Positions 53,114 to 62,480 are shown, numbered from the stretch's first letter. The stretch is DNA of 64,000 bases from an uncultured Fibrobacter sp. (GCF_947166265.1 NZ_CAMVDO010000001.1:124001-188000), one strand, 5' to 3'. Notes: a model not told the origin generated them from the sequence alone. Numbers and translations are program-made.

Positions 53114-53839
53114 CTAGAACAAATCATCCACTTTCGTCTGGGCGAGTACGCGGTTGTAGATAATCCGCTTGCCTTTCACGCCGTCGGTTGCGCAGATATG
53201 ATCCGTAGGTGGTCTCAACAGGGACGCCACCAGATGTGCCGCCACCGTCTCGGCATGCACCGGGCGCACATAGACGGGAATCCATTCAGGGTGTGCGCCG
53301 ATTGTTTTTTGAAGCAGTTCTTCACCAAAGCGTTTATCCTTGTGTTTACCGAGCAATAGCGACGGACGCACGAGCGTAAGCGCCTCAAAATTGATCAAGG
53401 TCAGTCCCTCTTCGAGCATTCCCTTTAGTTTATTGTAAAAGAAGAATGAATGACTGTCGGCCCCTTGCGCGCTCACACACAGGAAATGCTTCACTCCCGC
53501 TTTCTTGGCAATGGCAGCCAACGTAAGCGGAAGTCTCAAGTCTATTTTTTCTTGCGCGGCCTTGCCACCCGCTTGTTTCCGCGTCGTTCCTAGACAACAG
53601 ACTACAGAATCACACCCTACAAAACCGGCATAGAACTTTTCACGGGCATCCCCATTAGCTTGTTCAAAGTCAACTTGTTCGAAATCAAACTTGGAAGCCC
53701 CTTCCATTATGCCGAAACTAGCAATGTTTGGACACTCGCGAACGGGACAATAGACGCGTACCACTTGCGGAAGGCGAGATAGCAATTTCAGGACATTTTT
53801 TCCAATTAAGCCGGTAGAGCCAAGAACAGCAACTTTCAT
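53114..53839 (-). CDS. atypical short-chain dehydrogenase, NmrA/HTATIP2-like
   Basis: A 241-residue Rossmann protein. The nucleotide-binding turn is GSTGLIGKNVL (7-17). CVSAQGADSH and YNKLKGMLEEGL give the YxxxK pair of atypical SDRs, and TLVRPSLLLG is a family landmark. It resembles NAD(P)-binding proteins of the HTATIP2/YwnB type; the substrate is unknown. It is convergent with the GGR gene (3 bp between stops) and divergent from glgP. Confidence 0.8.
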   Translation of the reverse strand: MKVAVLGSTGLIGKNVLKLLSRLPQVVRVYCPVRECPNIASFGIMEGASKFDFEQVDFEQANGDAREKFYAGFVGCDSVVCCLGTTRKQAGGKAAQEKIDLRLPLTLAAIAKKAGVKHFLCVSAQGADSHSFFFYNKLKGMLEEGLTLINFEALTLVRPSLLLGKHKDKRFGEELLQKTIGAHPEWIPVYVRPVHAETVAAHLVASLLRPPTDHICATDGVKGKRIIYNRVLAQTKVDDLF

Positions 53840-53951
53840 ACTTTGAATATAGAAAAAGGCTCAAAAAAAACGCTACAATCTGCACAACACCCGTAAAAAT
53901 TTCTAAACTTGAATTAGAAAAATTTTAACCCTAAACCCATAGGACCCTCTT

Positions 53952-56426
53952 ATGGCAAAATCATTCAAGAAAGCAGAAGAAGTGACCGTGCTCGGCAACG
54001 ACGCGGAATCGTTCCGCAAAGCCTTTACCGACCACATCCACCACACGCTCGCCCGTAACAGCGCGACCGTGACCGACCACGAAAAGTTCCTCGCCGTGGC
54101 ATACGCCGTGCGCGACCGCCTCGTAGACCGCTGGATCAAGACGCAGGAAACCTATTACCAGAAAGACGTGAAGCGCGTCTACTACCTGTCCCTCGAATTT
54201 TTGATTGGCCGTACCCTCGGTAACTCCGTTCTGAACCTCGACGTCGAAAGCGCCGTTTCCGAAGCTCTCGATGAACTCGGCATGACGCTCGAAGAACTCC
54301 GCGAACAGGAAGTCGATGCCGGCCTCGGCAACGGTGGCCTCGGCCGCCTCGCCGCTTGCTTCCTCGACTCCATGGCCACGCTCGAACTCCCGGCCACCGG
54401 TATGGGCATCCGCTACGAATACGGTATGTTCAGCCAGAAGATCGTGAACGGCGAACAGGAAGAACAGCCGGATAACTGGCTGCGCCTCACCAACCCGTGG
54501 GAAATCGCCCGTCCGTCGAACGAAGTCAAGGTTCCGATGTACGGCTACGTGGTAAGCTGGATGGACGAAAAGGGCAGACTCCGTAACCGTTGGGAAACCA
54601 AGGACTACGTGCTCGCTCTCCCCTACGACACTCCGATTCCGGGTTACAAGAACAACACCGTGAACAACCTGCGCCTCTGGAGCGCCAAGTCCACCGACGA
54701 CTTCGGCCTCTCCTACTTCAACAACGGTGACTACATCGCCGCTGTGCAGGACATGGAACTTTCCGAAACCATCTCCAAGGTTCTCTATCCGAACGACGCC
54801 TCCATGAACGGTAAGGAACTGCGCCTCAAGCAGCAGTACTTCCTCTGCTCTGCATCTCTGCAGGACATCATCCGCCGCTTCAAGAAGCTCCACGAAGGCG
54901 AATGGAAGGTGTTCCCTGAAAAGGTCGCCATCCAGTTGAACGACACGCACCCGGCAATCTCTATCGCCGAAATGATGCGTATCCTCCTCGACGAAGAAAA
55001 CCTGGAATGGGACGAAGCTTGGGAAATCGTGACGCACACGTTTGCCTACACGAACCACACCTTGATGCCCGAAGCTCTCGAAAAGTGGCCGGTCAGCCTC
55101 TTCGAAAAGCTCCTGCCGCGTCATCTCCAGATCATTTATGAAATCAACGCTCGCTTCCTGCGTCAGGTGTCCCTCAAGTGGCCCGGCGACAATGCTCGCC
55201 TCGCCCGCATGAGCCTCATCGAAGAAGGCGGCTGCAAGATGGTCCGCATGGCTTACCTCTCCATCGTGGGTTCGTTCGCCGTGAACGGCGTGGCTGCTCT
55301 CCACTCCGACCTCCTGAAGACCACCCTCTTCAAGGACTTCTACGAACTGTGGCCTGAAAAGTTCAACAACAAGACGAACGGCGTGACGCCGCGTCGCTGG
55401 GTCCGCAAGGCAAACCCGGCTATGTCCGAGCTCATCTCTTCCAAGATTGGCGAATCCTGGGTCAAGGATTTGGACGACCTGAAGAAGCTCGAAAAGTTCG
55501 CGAAGGACGCCCAATTCCAGAAGGAATTCATGGCGGTCAAGAAGCAGAACAAGGAACGCCTCGCCAAGTACCTCAAGGCAACGCAGGGCGTGGATGTCGA
55601 CGTGAACACGTTCTTCGACGTGCAGGTCAAGCGTATCCACGAATACAAGCGCCAGCTCCTGAACATTCTGCACGCCATTCACCTGTACATCCAGCTGAAA
55701 GACGGCAAGGAAATCATGCCGCGTACCATCATGATCGGTGGTAAGTCCGCTCCGGGTTACTGGATGGCCAAGCAGATCATCCGTCTTGCCAACGCCGTGG
55801 CAGCCATCATCGATGCCGATCCGGTTTGCAAGGGCAAGCTCAAGATGGTGTTCCTCGAGAACTACCGCGTGTCTTTCGCCGAAAAGATCATTCCGGCGGC
55901 AGACCTCTCCGAACAGATTTCCACCGCAGGCACCGAAGCCTCTGGTACCGGTAACATGAAGTTCGCCCTCAACGGCGCACTCACCATCGGTACGCTCGAC
56001 GGCGCCAACGTCGAAATGAAGGAAGAAGTCGGTGACGAAAACATCTTCATCTTCGGTCTCACCGTTGAAGAAGTGACCGACCTCCTCGCCAAGGGCTACC
56101 GTCCGCGCGACTTCTACGAAAAGGACGACGATCTCCGCCGCGTGATCGACCTGATTGGTTCCGGCTTCTTCAGCCCCGACCGTCCGGACCTCTTCAAGCA
56201 CATTGCAGACAAGCTCCTCACCAACGACAACTACCTGCTCTGCGCAGACTTCCGCAGCTACGTGGACATGCAGAAGAAGGTCGCCGAGGAATACATGGAC
56301 AAGAAGACCTGGGCAGAAAAGGCTATCCTGAACGTCGCTCGCATGGGCAAGTTCAGCTCCGACCGTACCATCAAGCAGTACGCCGAAGAAATCTGGAACG
56401 CCAAGGGCTGCAGCATCAAGCTGTAG
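53952..56426 (+). CDS. glgP: glycogen/starch/alpha-glucan phosphorylase
   Basis: GlgP releases glucose-1-phosphate from glycogen. 824 residues, normal for GT35. The pyridoxal-phosphate site is GTGNMKFALNGALTIGTLDG with Lys670 as the Schiff-base residue, preceded by EASG. The N-terminal half shows RVYYLSLEFLIGRTL and NGGLGRLAACFLDSMATL. Glycogen storage is well known in Fibrobacter, and the gene has strongly biased codon use that suggests high expression. It is monocistronic with a terminator at 56480-56508. The 746-codon frame on the opposite strand is a shadow. Confidence 0.97.
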   Translation: MAKSFKKAEEVTVLGNDAESFRKAFTDHIHHTLARNSATVTDHEKFLAVAYAVRDRLVDRWIKTQETYYQKDVKRVYYLSLEFLIGRTLGNSVLNLDVESAVSEALDELGMTLEELREQEVDAGLGNGGLGRLAACFLDSMATLELPATGMGIRYEYGMFSQKIVNGEQEEQPDNWLRLTNPWEIARPSNEVKVPMYGYVVSWMDEKGRLRNRWETKDYVLALPYDTPIPGYKNNTVNNLRLWSAKSTDDFGLSYFNNGDYIAAVQDMELSETISKVLYPNDASMNGKELRLKQQYFLCSASLQDIIRRFKKLHEGEWKVFPEKVAIQLNDTHPAISIAEMMRILLDEENLEWDEAWEIVTHTFAYTNHTLMPEALEKWPVSLFEKLLPRHLQIIYEINARFLRQVSLKWPGDNARLARMSLIEEGGCKMVRMAYLSIVGSFAVNGVAALHSDLLKTTLFKDFYELWPEKFNNKTNGVTPRRWVRKANPAMSELISSKIGESWVKDLDDLKKLEKFAKDAQFQKEFMAVKKQNKERLAKYLKATQGVDVDVNTFFDVQVKRIHEYKRQLLNILHAIHLYIQLKDGKEIMPRTIMIGGKSAPGYWMAKQIIRLANAVAAIIDADPVCKGKLKMVFLENYRVSFAEKIIPAADLSEQISTAGTEASGTGNMKFALNGALTIGTLDGANVEMKEEVGDENIFIFGLTVEEVTDLLAKGYRPRDFYEKDDDLRRVIDLIGSGFFSPDRPDLFKHIADKLLTNDNYLLCADFRSYVDMQKKVAEEYMDKKTWAEKAILNVARMGKFSSDRTIKQYAEEIWNAKGCSIKL

Positions 56427-56430
56427 TTTA

Positions 56431-56478
56431 GACGGGAGACTAGAGAACGCTCACTGCGTTCGCTACAGACGAAAGATT
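56431..56478. repeat. AGACGAGAGA-family repeat after glgP
   Basis: GACGGGAGACTAGAGAACGC, then TCACTGCGTTCGCTACAGAC and GAAAGATT. The inner GAACGC...GCGTTC is palindromic. The same word order is found inverted at 7685-7724. Confidence 0.5.
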
Positions 56479-56479
56479 A

Positions 56480-56508
56480 GGTCGCGATTTCTATCGCGAC
56501 CTTTCTTA
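56480..56508 (+). terminator. intrinsic terminator after glgP
   Basis: GGTCGCGAT (56480-56488), loop TTCT, ATCGCGACC (56493-56501), then TTTCTTAT. Confidence 0.85.
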
Positions 56509-56630
56509 TATGACCGCTCGGCTCTATTGCAATTATAAAATGTGATATCGCCTCGCTCTCGCCATCACGGCACGCTTACGCCGTGCCGCTTATGGCTCAC
56601 GATATTATATTTGGGCCAAAGGACATTTTT

Positions 56631-57131
56631 ATGGAAATCAAGAAGACGAACGCGGCGAGAATTCTAGACCGCCAGAAAATTTCTTACGAGCTTATCCCCT
56701 ACAAGGTCGACGAAAACGACCTGGGCGCACAGCACGTTGCCGACAGCCTCGGCGAAGACATCAACCAGGTTTTCAAGACGATTCTTGTGCACGGCGACAA
56801 GATCGGCTACCTGATTTGCGTGGTGCCGGGGAACCTCGAAGTGGACTTGAAGGGAGCCGCCAAGGTGAGCGGCAACAAGAAAATCGACACCGTTCCGCTC
56901 AAGGATTTGACACCGCTGACCGGCTACATCCGCGGCGGTTGCAGTCCGCTTGGACTCAAGAAGAACTTTCCCATTTTCATTCACGAAACCGCGATGCAGT
57001 TCCCCTACATCTACGTGAGTGCAGGCGAACGTGGCTTGCAGCTGAAAGTCGCGCCCGCTGACCTTGTCAAGGCGACTCGCGCGACTGTGGGCGTTATCGC
57101 GAGAGTTCCTCCCGAAGCCCCCGAGGACTAA
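56631..57131 (+). CDS. YbaK/EbsC-type aminoacyl-tRNA deacylase
   Basis: A 166-residue protein that should remove mischarged Cys from tRNA-Pro in trans. The ATG at 56631 (AGGA ten bases upstream) is preferred to an in-frame ATG at 56583. The fold is marked by HVADSLGEDINQVFKTILVH (about 35-54), DLKGAAKVSGNKKI, with the Lys needed for activity, and TGYIRGGCSPLGLKK, the YbaK hallmark GGxSPxG with Cys in place of the middle residue. It is close to, but not overlapping, the GH16 lipoprotein gene four bases downstream; functions appear unrelated. Confidence 0.88.
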   Translation: MEIKKTNAARILDRQKISYELIPYKVDENDLGAQHVADSLGEDINQVFKTILVHGDKIGYLICVVPGNLEVDLKGAAKVSGNKKIDTVPLKDLTPLTGYIRGGCSPLGLKKNFPIFIHETAMQFPYIYVSAGERGLQLKVAPADLVKATRATVGVIARVPPEAPED

Positions 57132-57135
57132 TCCC

Positions 57136-58206
57136 ATGCGCAAAGGAATGCTCGTTTCTCTTTCGGCGATTGCCGCTACGGCATTCCTTGCCGCGTGTTC
57201 ATCCGACGACAGCTCGGCCACAGAACCGGCAAATTTTGCCGAAACTCAATTATCCAGTAGTTCCGACGAAGGCTCCAAACCCGCCGACAAAAATTCTTCC
57301 GATTCGAGCAGTTCCTTTACCGAATCGGAATCGTCTTCCGATGCTCGCCCAGCGTCACCGTCTTCAGCCATCGAGCTTTCCGAATCGTCTAGCAGCAAGG
57401 CAAGTCCCGAATCCAGCTATTCATCCTGGACGGCCACGAACTCTTCGAGTTCACTCGAAAACGTTGAATCAAGTTCTTCCCCAAACCTCTGGAACGACGA
57501 ATTCGACGGAGCCGCCATTGACGCAAGCAAATGGACTTTCGAAACAGGCGCCACCGGCTGGGGCAACAACGAATGGCAAAACTACACCGCCCGTAGCGAA
57601 AACGCCTACGTGCAAGACGGCATTCTCCACATCCGCGCAAGCAAGGAACGCTACGAAAGTTCCGACTACACCTCGGCCCGCATCATCACCAAAGGAAAGT
57701 TCAGCTTCACCTACGGCACCGTAGAAGCCCGCATCGCGCTCCCCGTAGGCAAGGGAATCTGGCCCGCCTTCTGGATGCTTGGCGAAAACATCGATGACGT
57801 CAGCTGGCCCGCCTGCGGCGAAACGGACATCATCGAAACAGTAAACGACGAAAACATCGTCTACGGCACGAACCACTGGGCTTACGAAGGAAACCATGTC
57901 GAATATGGCAACAAAACCAAAGACTATTACGGAACAAGCCTAACGCTCGATATCACTCAGTTCCACACCTACAAACTCATCTGGAACGAGAAGAAGATCG
58001 CCATGTACGTAGACGATTTCAAGTACCACGAAATGAGCATCGAACTAGACGCCAACGGAAAAAGCGCCGGCGGAACCGACGCTTTCCATAAGCCTTTCTT
58101 CTTTATCTTGAACGTTGCCGTTGCAGGCAACTGGCCAGGCTTCGAAGTAGACGACTCGCAATTTCCGAACGAGATGCTAGTCGACTACATCCGAGTCTAC
58201 CGGTAA
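57136..58206 (+). CDS. GH16 endo-beta-1,3(4)-glucanase lipoprotein with Ser-rich linker
   Basis: A 356-residue surface or periplasmic enzyme that should cut laminarin or mixed-linkage beta-glucan. The ATG at 57136 begins a type II signal, MRKGMLVSLSAIAATAFLAAC, key residues LAAC for lipidation (an ORF extension to 57064 lacks this). About 90 residues of Ser/Ala/Pro linker follow, typical of Fibrobacter glycanases. The catalytic domain starts near LWNDEFDGAAIDASKW. The active site is GETDIIE with nucleophile Glu229, Asp231 and acid/base Glu234. KGIWPAFWMLG, NHWAYEGNH and MLVDYIRVYR complete the GH16 fold. Confidence 0.9.
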   Translation: MRKGMLVSLSAIAATAFLAACSSDDSSATEPANFAETQLSSSSDEGSKPADKNSSDSSSSFTESESSSDARPASPSSAIELSESSSSKASPESSYSSWTATNSSSSLENVESSSSPNLWNDEFDGAAIDASKWTFETGATGWGNNEWQNYTARSENAYVQDGILHIRASKERYESSDYTSARIITKGKFSFTYGTVEARIALPVGKGIWPAFWMLGENIDDVSWPACGETDIIETVNDENIVYGTNHWAYEGNHVEYGNKTKDYYGTSLTLDITQFHTYKLIWNEKKIAMYVDDFKYHEMSIELDANGKSAGGTDAFHKPFFFILNVAVAGNWPGFEVDDSQFPNEMLVDYIRVYR

Positions 58207-58217
58207 TCAGTAGAATT

Positions 58218-58928
58218 CTACTTCACTTCCACTTCGACTTCGTCGTCATTCAGCACGCGAAGTTCAATGCGACGGTTCTTGATGCGGCCCGCCTCGGTGC
58301 TGTTGTCTGCCTTGGGCTGAGAAGAGCCATAGCCACTTGCCGAAAGACGTCCCCTGTCGATTCCCTTGGAAGTCATGTAGAGGAACACGGCGTATGCACG
58401 CTGTTCCGAAAGGGTCTGGTTCATGTTTTCGTCACCCTCGGAACTGGTATGCCCCTGGATTTCGATTCTTGCCTTGGGGTTACGCTTGATTCCCGCCACC
58501 GCGGCATCCAGGATTTCCATCGATTCCGGTTCCAGCTCAGCGCTCCCGGCCTTGAAATTCACGCCCTTCAGTTCCACGCGGGTATCATCGAAGGCGACCG
58601 TTATGCCACCCGTACTCGCCGTGGGCGAAACATAGGGCGTATTGCCACATTCGAACAGTCCCGTAATGCTTTCGCAAAAAATGGTGTACGTCTCTTCGCG
58701 GGGAATATGGAAGGTCACTTCGCCTTCTTCGTCGGTTACAACGGACACCTTGTTCTTCGGATTTTTCTGTCCAATGAAGACGAGTCTTTTCTTTGCCTGG
58801 GGAACATCGTCAAAATTGGTATAGGTCACGGTCAACACGGCATGAGTCTTGTTCGGCAGAAGATCGCGCGCCATAACGGGCATCGAAAGCAAAAAGAACG
58901 CCGCAAGCAGCACCACAATATTTTTCAT
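58218..58928 (-). CDS. OmpA-family peptidoglycan-binding protein
   Basis: A 236-residue exported protein. The ATG at 58928 (MKNIVVLLAAFFLLSMPVMA) gives a clean signal peptide. The first ~85 mature residues form a beta-rich domain (HAVLTVTYTNFDDVP; VSVVTDEEGEVTFHIP), like a carboxypeptidase-regulatory fold. The C-terminal OmpA domain has VNFKAGSAELEPESMEIL, IEIQGHTSSEGDENMNQTLS and SEQRAYAVFLYM, ending NRRIELRV with the Arg that contacts peptidoglycan. It is convergent with the GH16 gene (11 bp apart) and divergent from the porin gene. Confidence 0.88.
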   Translation of the reverse strand: MKNIVVLLAAFFLLSMPVMARDLLPNKTHAVLTVTYTNFDDVPQAKKRLVFIGQKNPKNKVSVVTDEEGEVTFHIPREETYTIFCESITGLFECGNTPYVSPTASTGGITVAFDDTRVELKGVNFKAGSAELEPESMEILDAAVAGIKRNPKARIEIQGHTSSEGDENMNQTLSEQRAYAVFLYMTSKGIDRGRLSASGYGSSQPKADNSTEAGRIKNRRIELRVLNDDEVEVEVK

Positions 58929-59004
58929 AGAATAAATCAACCTTCAAAAAAGGGAAATGTTCAAAAACGCGGCTAAAAATAGAAAAACGTTCGATAAAAC
59001 GTCC

Positions 59005-59032
59005 TTGCAAAAAGCATTCAAAATTCTAAATT
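59005..59032 (+). promoter_or_regulatory. sigma70-type promoter for the porin gene
   Basis: TTGCAA (59005-59010) and TAAATT (59027-59032), 16-bp spacing, followed by AAGGAG eight bases before the ATG at 59067. Confidence 0.55.
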
Positions 59033-59066
59033 TTGCGCGAAAATTGCATCACTCCAAGGAGTTATC

Positions 59067-60131
59067 ATGAAATTCAAGAAATTCGCGGCGATGACACTCA
59101 TCGCAGGACTTGCCACGACGGCCTTCGCAGCCGATGTCACCGACAACATGACCCTCAAGGGCAACGTGCAGACCCAGGTCACCAAGTCCATCGCGGACGA
59201 TGACAACAACTTCAGCAGCGGCTGGATCCGCGCCAACATCGGCGGACAGTACAAGAGCGAAAACCTGGACGGAACCATCATGCTCCGCATCTTCGCTCCC
59301 GAATTCGGCAACAAGATTAAGGACGGCGACGGCAAAACAAGCAGCTACGACAAGATTCTCGCGGATCTCTATTGGGTGAACTACAAGTGGAACGTCAGCG
59401 AAAACGACCTCGTGAACCTGAAAATCGGTCGCTGGAAAACCGACTGGTCGCAATCCACCAACTTCGGTACCTACGTAGACAAGGACCTCACCAAGCGCGG
59501 CCTCTGGATGCGCGACTATAGCCACAACGCACTGGAACTCGGCTGGAAGCACGGCCTGAACCAGCTGAACGCCATGGTCGCCGCCAAGAACGGCACCGCA
59601 AACCAAGGCTACATCCGCGTCGAAGACGACATGAAGTTCACGTTCCCCCTGGAAGTCAAGGTCGCCTACCGTTCCAACCTGGTTGACGTGGTACAGAACA
59701 CCGCCTACGTGACCCACCGCATGGCCGCCTACGCAAGCTACGACCTGCTTTCTTTCCTGCGCGCCTACGGTGAATACGCCTGCATCTACACGCAAGACGA
59801 CGATATCAATACACAGGCCGACAACTACGTCGCTCCCGAATCCAAGTATTTCCAGCCGGGCATTTACTACCAGCCGTTCTACCTGGGCCTTGATCTTGCC
59901 CCCAAGAGCGGAATCGCCAACACCCTCATGAGCCACCTCATGGTGGAATGGGAATACATCAACAAGCGCGACAACCTCTACGCCGCCACGGAACACACCT
60001 ATGACGATTGGGCATGGACCGTTGCCTGGGTGAAAAGCATCGGCAAGTCCAAGCTCCAGTTCAGCGTCTATAGCGAAAACGAAATGAGCGACGTGGGTCT
60101 CGCCTTCCGCCTGACGAGCACCATCAAGTAA
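59067..60131 (+). CDS. porin-like major outer-membrane protein
   Basis: A 354-residue exported barrel with a signal peptide, MKFKKFAAMTLIAGLATTAF, cut near AFAAD. The mature protein has many alternating strands (GTIMLRIFAPEFG; LVNLKIGRWKTDW; SKLQFSVYSENEM) and ends in DVGLAFRLTSTIK. The strong Shine-Dalgarno sequence, promoter, biased codons and strong terminator suggest high expression, as for a general porin. The family is not recognised more precisely. No cargo is suggested by its neighbours. Confidence 0.7.
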   Translation: MKFKKFAAMTLIAGLATTAFAADVTDNMTLKGNVQTQVTKSIADDDNNFSSGWIRANIGGQYKSENLDGTIMLRIFAPEFGNKIKDGDGKTSSYDKILADLYWVNYKWNVSENDLVNLKIGRWKTDWSQSTNFGTYVDKDLTKRGLWMRDYSHNALELGWKHGLNQLNAMVAAKNGTANQGYIRVEDDMKFTFPLEVKVAYRSNLVDVVQNTAYVTHRMAAYASYDLLSFLRAYGEYACIYTQDDDINTQADNYVAPESKYFQPGIYYQPFYLGLDLAPKSGIANTLMSHLMVEWEYINKRDNLYAATEHTYDDWAWTVAWVKSIGKSKLQFSVYSENEMSDVGLAFRLTSTIK

Positions 60132-60157
60132 GTTTCAGGAATTATTCCAGGACATTT

Positions 60158-60186
60158 AAAACGGCTCCCCATTGGGGAGCCGTTTT
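60158..60186 (+). terminator. intrinsic terminator after the porin gene
   Basis: AAAACGGCTCCCC-ATT-GGGGAGCCGTTTT, a symmetrical 13-bp stem with A and T runs on both sides. Confidence 0.9.
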
Positions 60187-60200
60187 CATATCCAGCGGAC

Positions 60201-60234
60201 ATAAAAAAGCCCAACCGAAATCTACGGCTGGGCC
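60201..60234 (-). terminator. intrinsic terminator after hisB
   Basis: On the minus strand GCCCAGCCG-tagattt-CGGTTGGGC is followed by TTTTTTAT, 12 bases past the hisB stop codon. Confidence 0.85.
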
Positions 60235-60245
60235 TTCATGAATTT

Positions 60246-60830
60246 CTACAGGACACCCTTGCTGCTGGGGATTCCCTTCACGTTACGGCTCGGAGAAACG
60301 GCCATCGCAACGGCACGGGCAAAGGCCTTGAAAATCGATTCGAGGCAGTGATGGTTGTCGTTACCGTAAAAGAGTTCCACGTGCAGGTTCATACGGGCAT
60401 TTTCACAGAGGCTCTTGAAGAAGTGTTCGAACATCGAAGCCTCGATGCCACCCGCCATCGCAGCCGGGAGTTTCACGTTCCAGACAAAACCGATACGGTT
60501 GCTGAAGTCGATGCACACGCGGCTCAAGGCCTCGTCCATCGGAACAAAGTAGAAGCCGTAGCGTTCGATTCCTTTCTTGTCGCCAAGGCATTCCACCAGA
60601 GCCTGGCCGAGCACAATCGCAATGTCTTCCATGCTGTGGTGCATATCCACGTGGACATCGCCCTTGCAGGTCAAATCCAGGTGAATTCCGCCATGGACCT
60701 GGAACAGGTTCAGCATGTGGTCCAGAAAACCGTTACCGGAGCTGATTTGACCCGGAGTGGAATCGTCCAGGTTCAAGGACAGGGAAATATCGGTTTCTGA
60801 AGTTTTTCGGGTAATCGTCGTGCTACGCAT
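60246..60830 (-). CDS. hisB: imidazoleglycerol-phosphate dehydratase
   Basis: HisB dehydrates imidazoleglycerol phosphate in histidine biosynthesis; this is the monofunctional form (194 residues), without the phosphatase domain. Metal-binding His motifs are GNGFLDHMLNLFQVHGG (33-49), GDVHVDMHHSMEDIAI (with HHSMED) and, near the C-terminus, GNDNHHCLESIFKAFARA. MRSTTITRKTSETDISLSLN is the typical start. It is the last gene of the lptD-maf-rodZ-like unit, 10 bp after it; no other his gene is nearby. Confidence 0.96.
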   Translation of the reverse strand: MRSTTITRKTSETDISLSLNLDDSTPGQISSGNGFLDHMLNLFQVHGGIHLDLTCKGDVHVDMHHSMEDIAIVLGQALVECLGDKKGIERYGFYFVPMDEALSRVCIDFSNRIGFVWNVKLPAAMAGGIEASMFEHFFKSLCENARMNLHVELFYGNDNHHCLESIFKAFARAVAMAVSPSRNVKGIPSSKGVL

Positions 60831-60839
60831 AATAAATCC

Positions 60840-61829
60840 TTACTTTACAATCATTCCACCGAACACGCGGAAACGGGTGACGCGGCCAGACTTCATTTCG
60901 GGAAGCGGAGTTTCCTCGCCGTTCAGCAGCATCTTCGCAATCGCCTTCGGGTCGCCAATCGTCACGCACAAGGTGTCGTTCGTATTGTAGACCATTTTCA
61001 CGCCGGCACGGGAGATATTCGCTTCTTTCAAGAAAGAACTGGAATCTTCACGGCGCTTGAGTCCTACCCACGAAAGGGCTTCGCCCGAACCCACCAGCAC
61101 AAAGTTCGTCTTGTTCGTTTTCGGGGCTTCGGCTTTTTCAGCATTCTTCTTGGAATCCGAAGAAATGAAAATCGTCGCAGAAGCGGGCAGGTCGGATTTT
61201 TTGACCGCAGAATCGACTTCCGCCTGGCTCATCACGGTAGTCTTCAAAGAGAACTGATCCGCCGAAGAGTCCTTTGCCGTAGAATCTGCCACAAGGGAAT
61301 CGACCGGAACAGCCTCGGCTCCGTCGGGAATTTCCTGAGTCATCGTATCTTCGACTACCGCGGGCACCTTTTCTTCGGGCTGCTGTTCAGCCGTCTGCTT
61401 GAGGGCGAGCGATTCCAAGTCCAGGAAGTGGGAAACAACAAGGAACGCCAGTATAAGAACGACGATTACGACAGGAACCGCCATGCTCTTTTTCTTGGTT
61501 TCGCCTTCTTTCAGCGGAGCAATCTTTTGTTCGCCCGAAACATTCTCATAGTCATTTTCAACCGGAGCGCCAATCTCAGAACCAAAGGCCTTGAGAACCT
61601 GATCCGCGTTCAAGTTGAGCTTGTTGCTGATGGAACGCAAATATCCGCGCACGTAGGCAGCCACCGGGAAAGCCTTCCACTGACCCGCCTCGATAGACCT
61701 GATATAGGACACGGCAACCTTGGTCGCATCCGAAAGTTCCTCAACAGTCATTCCGCGAGATTCGCGGACCCTTGCAATAAATTCGCCCAACTTTTCATCG
61801 GGACGTTTTTCTTCTGCCGGAATCGACAT
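60840..61829 (-). CDS. RodZ-like helix-turn-helix membrane protein
   Basis: A 329-residue bitopic protein. Residues about 12-85 are an HTH_25-type Cro-like domain (LGEFIARVRESRGMTVEELS ... YIRSIEAGQW), followed by AAYVRGYLRSISNKLNL, typical of RodZ. One membrane helix (MAVPVVIVVLILAFLVVSHF, about 115-134) precedes an Asp/Glu/Ser-rich linker and a C-terminal beta domain with SGEALSWVGLKRREDSSSF and TNDTLCVTIGDPKAI, a DUF4115-type fold. RodZ anchors MreB for rod shape. The start overlaps the maf stop as TAATG. Confidence 0.8.
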   Translation of the reverse strand: MSIPAEEKRPDEKLGEFIARVRESRGMTVEELSDATKVAVSYIRSIEAGQWKAFPVAAYVRGYLRSISNKLNLNADQVLKAFGSEIGAPVENDYENVSGEQKIAPLKEGETKKKSMAVPVVIVVLILAFLVVSHFLDLESLALKQTAEQQPEEKVPAVVEDTMTQEIPDGAEAVPVDSLVADSTAKDSSADQFSLKTTVMSQAEVDSAVKKSDLPASATIFISSDSKKNAEKAEAPKTNKTNFVLVGSGEALSWVGLKRREDSSSFLKEANISRAGVKMVYNTNDTLCVTIGDPKAIAKMLLNGEETPLPEMKSGRVTRFRVFGGMIVK

Positions 61830-62404
61830 TATACCTCTACCTTCAAATCACTCAGCATCTGGAGCATACGCGCAACGGGCAGCCCCACAACGTTGTAATA
61901 GCACCCCCGAATCTCCTTGATAAGCCTCGCCCCTGCGGTCTGAATTCCGTAGGCGCCAGCCTTGTCCATCGGGTCCCTAGAATTTACATAATTTTCGAGT
62001 TCCTGTAAGGAGCAATTTCTAAAAATGACCTCCGTTTCCTCGCATCCGACCGAAAGCACCTTGCCACCGTGGGCGACCGCCACCCCGGTCATTACTTTGT
62101 GCGACCGGCCGTTCAGCTCCTGAAGCATTTCTAAGGCTTCCGCTTCATCGTGCGGCTTTCCCAGGGGGCGGTTATCCAGGAACACAAGCGTATCGAAACC
62201 CAGAACAATTTCGGACGGGCGCTTCCGCGAAACCGAGAGCGCCTTGATCGAGGCGATTTCCTTCGGGAAATCCAGCGGGTTCGTCGAAGCAGGCTTTTCT
62301 TCTTCGTTCGAGACAACCACTTCAAAATCCACGCCGATCAGTTGCAGAATCTCTCTGCGCCGAGGCGAACCACTCGCTAAAATCACTTTCGTTTTTCCCA
62401 TCAT
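61829..62404 (-). CDS. maf: Maf-family nucleoside triphosphate pyrophosphatase
   Basis: Maf proteins hydrolyse non-canonical or pyrimidine nucleoside triphosphates. 191 residues. ILASGSPRRREILQLIG (9-25) is the N-terminal signature, VLGFDTLVFLDNRPLGKP holds the catalytic Asp, and DPMDKAGAYGIQ the family's DKAGAYGIQ. The DTLV variant suggests the YhdE-like dTTP/UTP type, with modest certainty. It is coupled to the rodZ-like gene downstream. Confidence 0.92.
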   Translation of the reverse strand: MMGKTKVILASGSPRRREILQLIGVDFEVVVSNEEEKPASTNPLDFPKEIASIKALSVSRKRPSEIVLGFDTLVFLDNRPLGKPHDEAEALEMLQELNGRSHKVMTGVAVAHGGKVLSVGCEETEVIFRNCSLQELENYVNSRDPMDKAGAYGIQTAGARLIKEIRGCYYNVVGLPVARMLQMLSDLKVEV

Positions 62405-62480
62405 AGCATCCTTTTTTACTCAGAGGGAGCTTTCTGCGACCGCCCTCACTGCTCAAAGCACCACAGGTGCGCCCTCATCG

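Noticed and set aside
53961-56201. 746-codon minus-strand frame opposite glgP
   Set aside because: Strong codon bias in glgP removes stops on the other strand. The translation is Val/Glu/His-rich with no recognisable domain.
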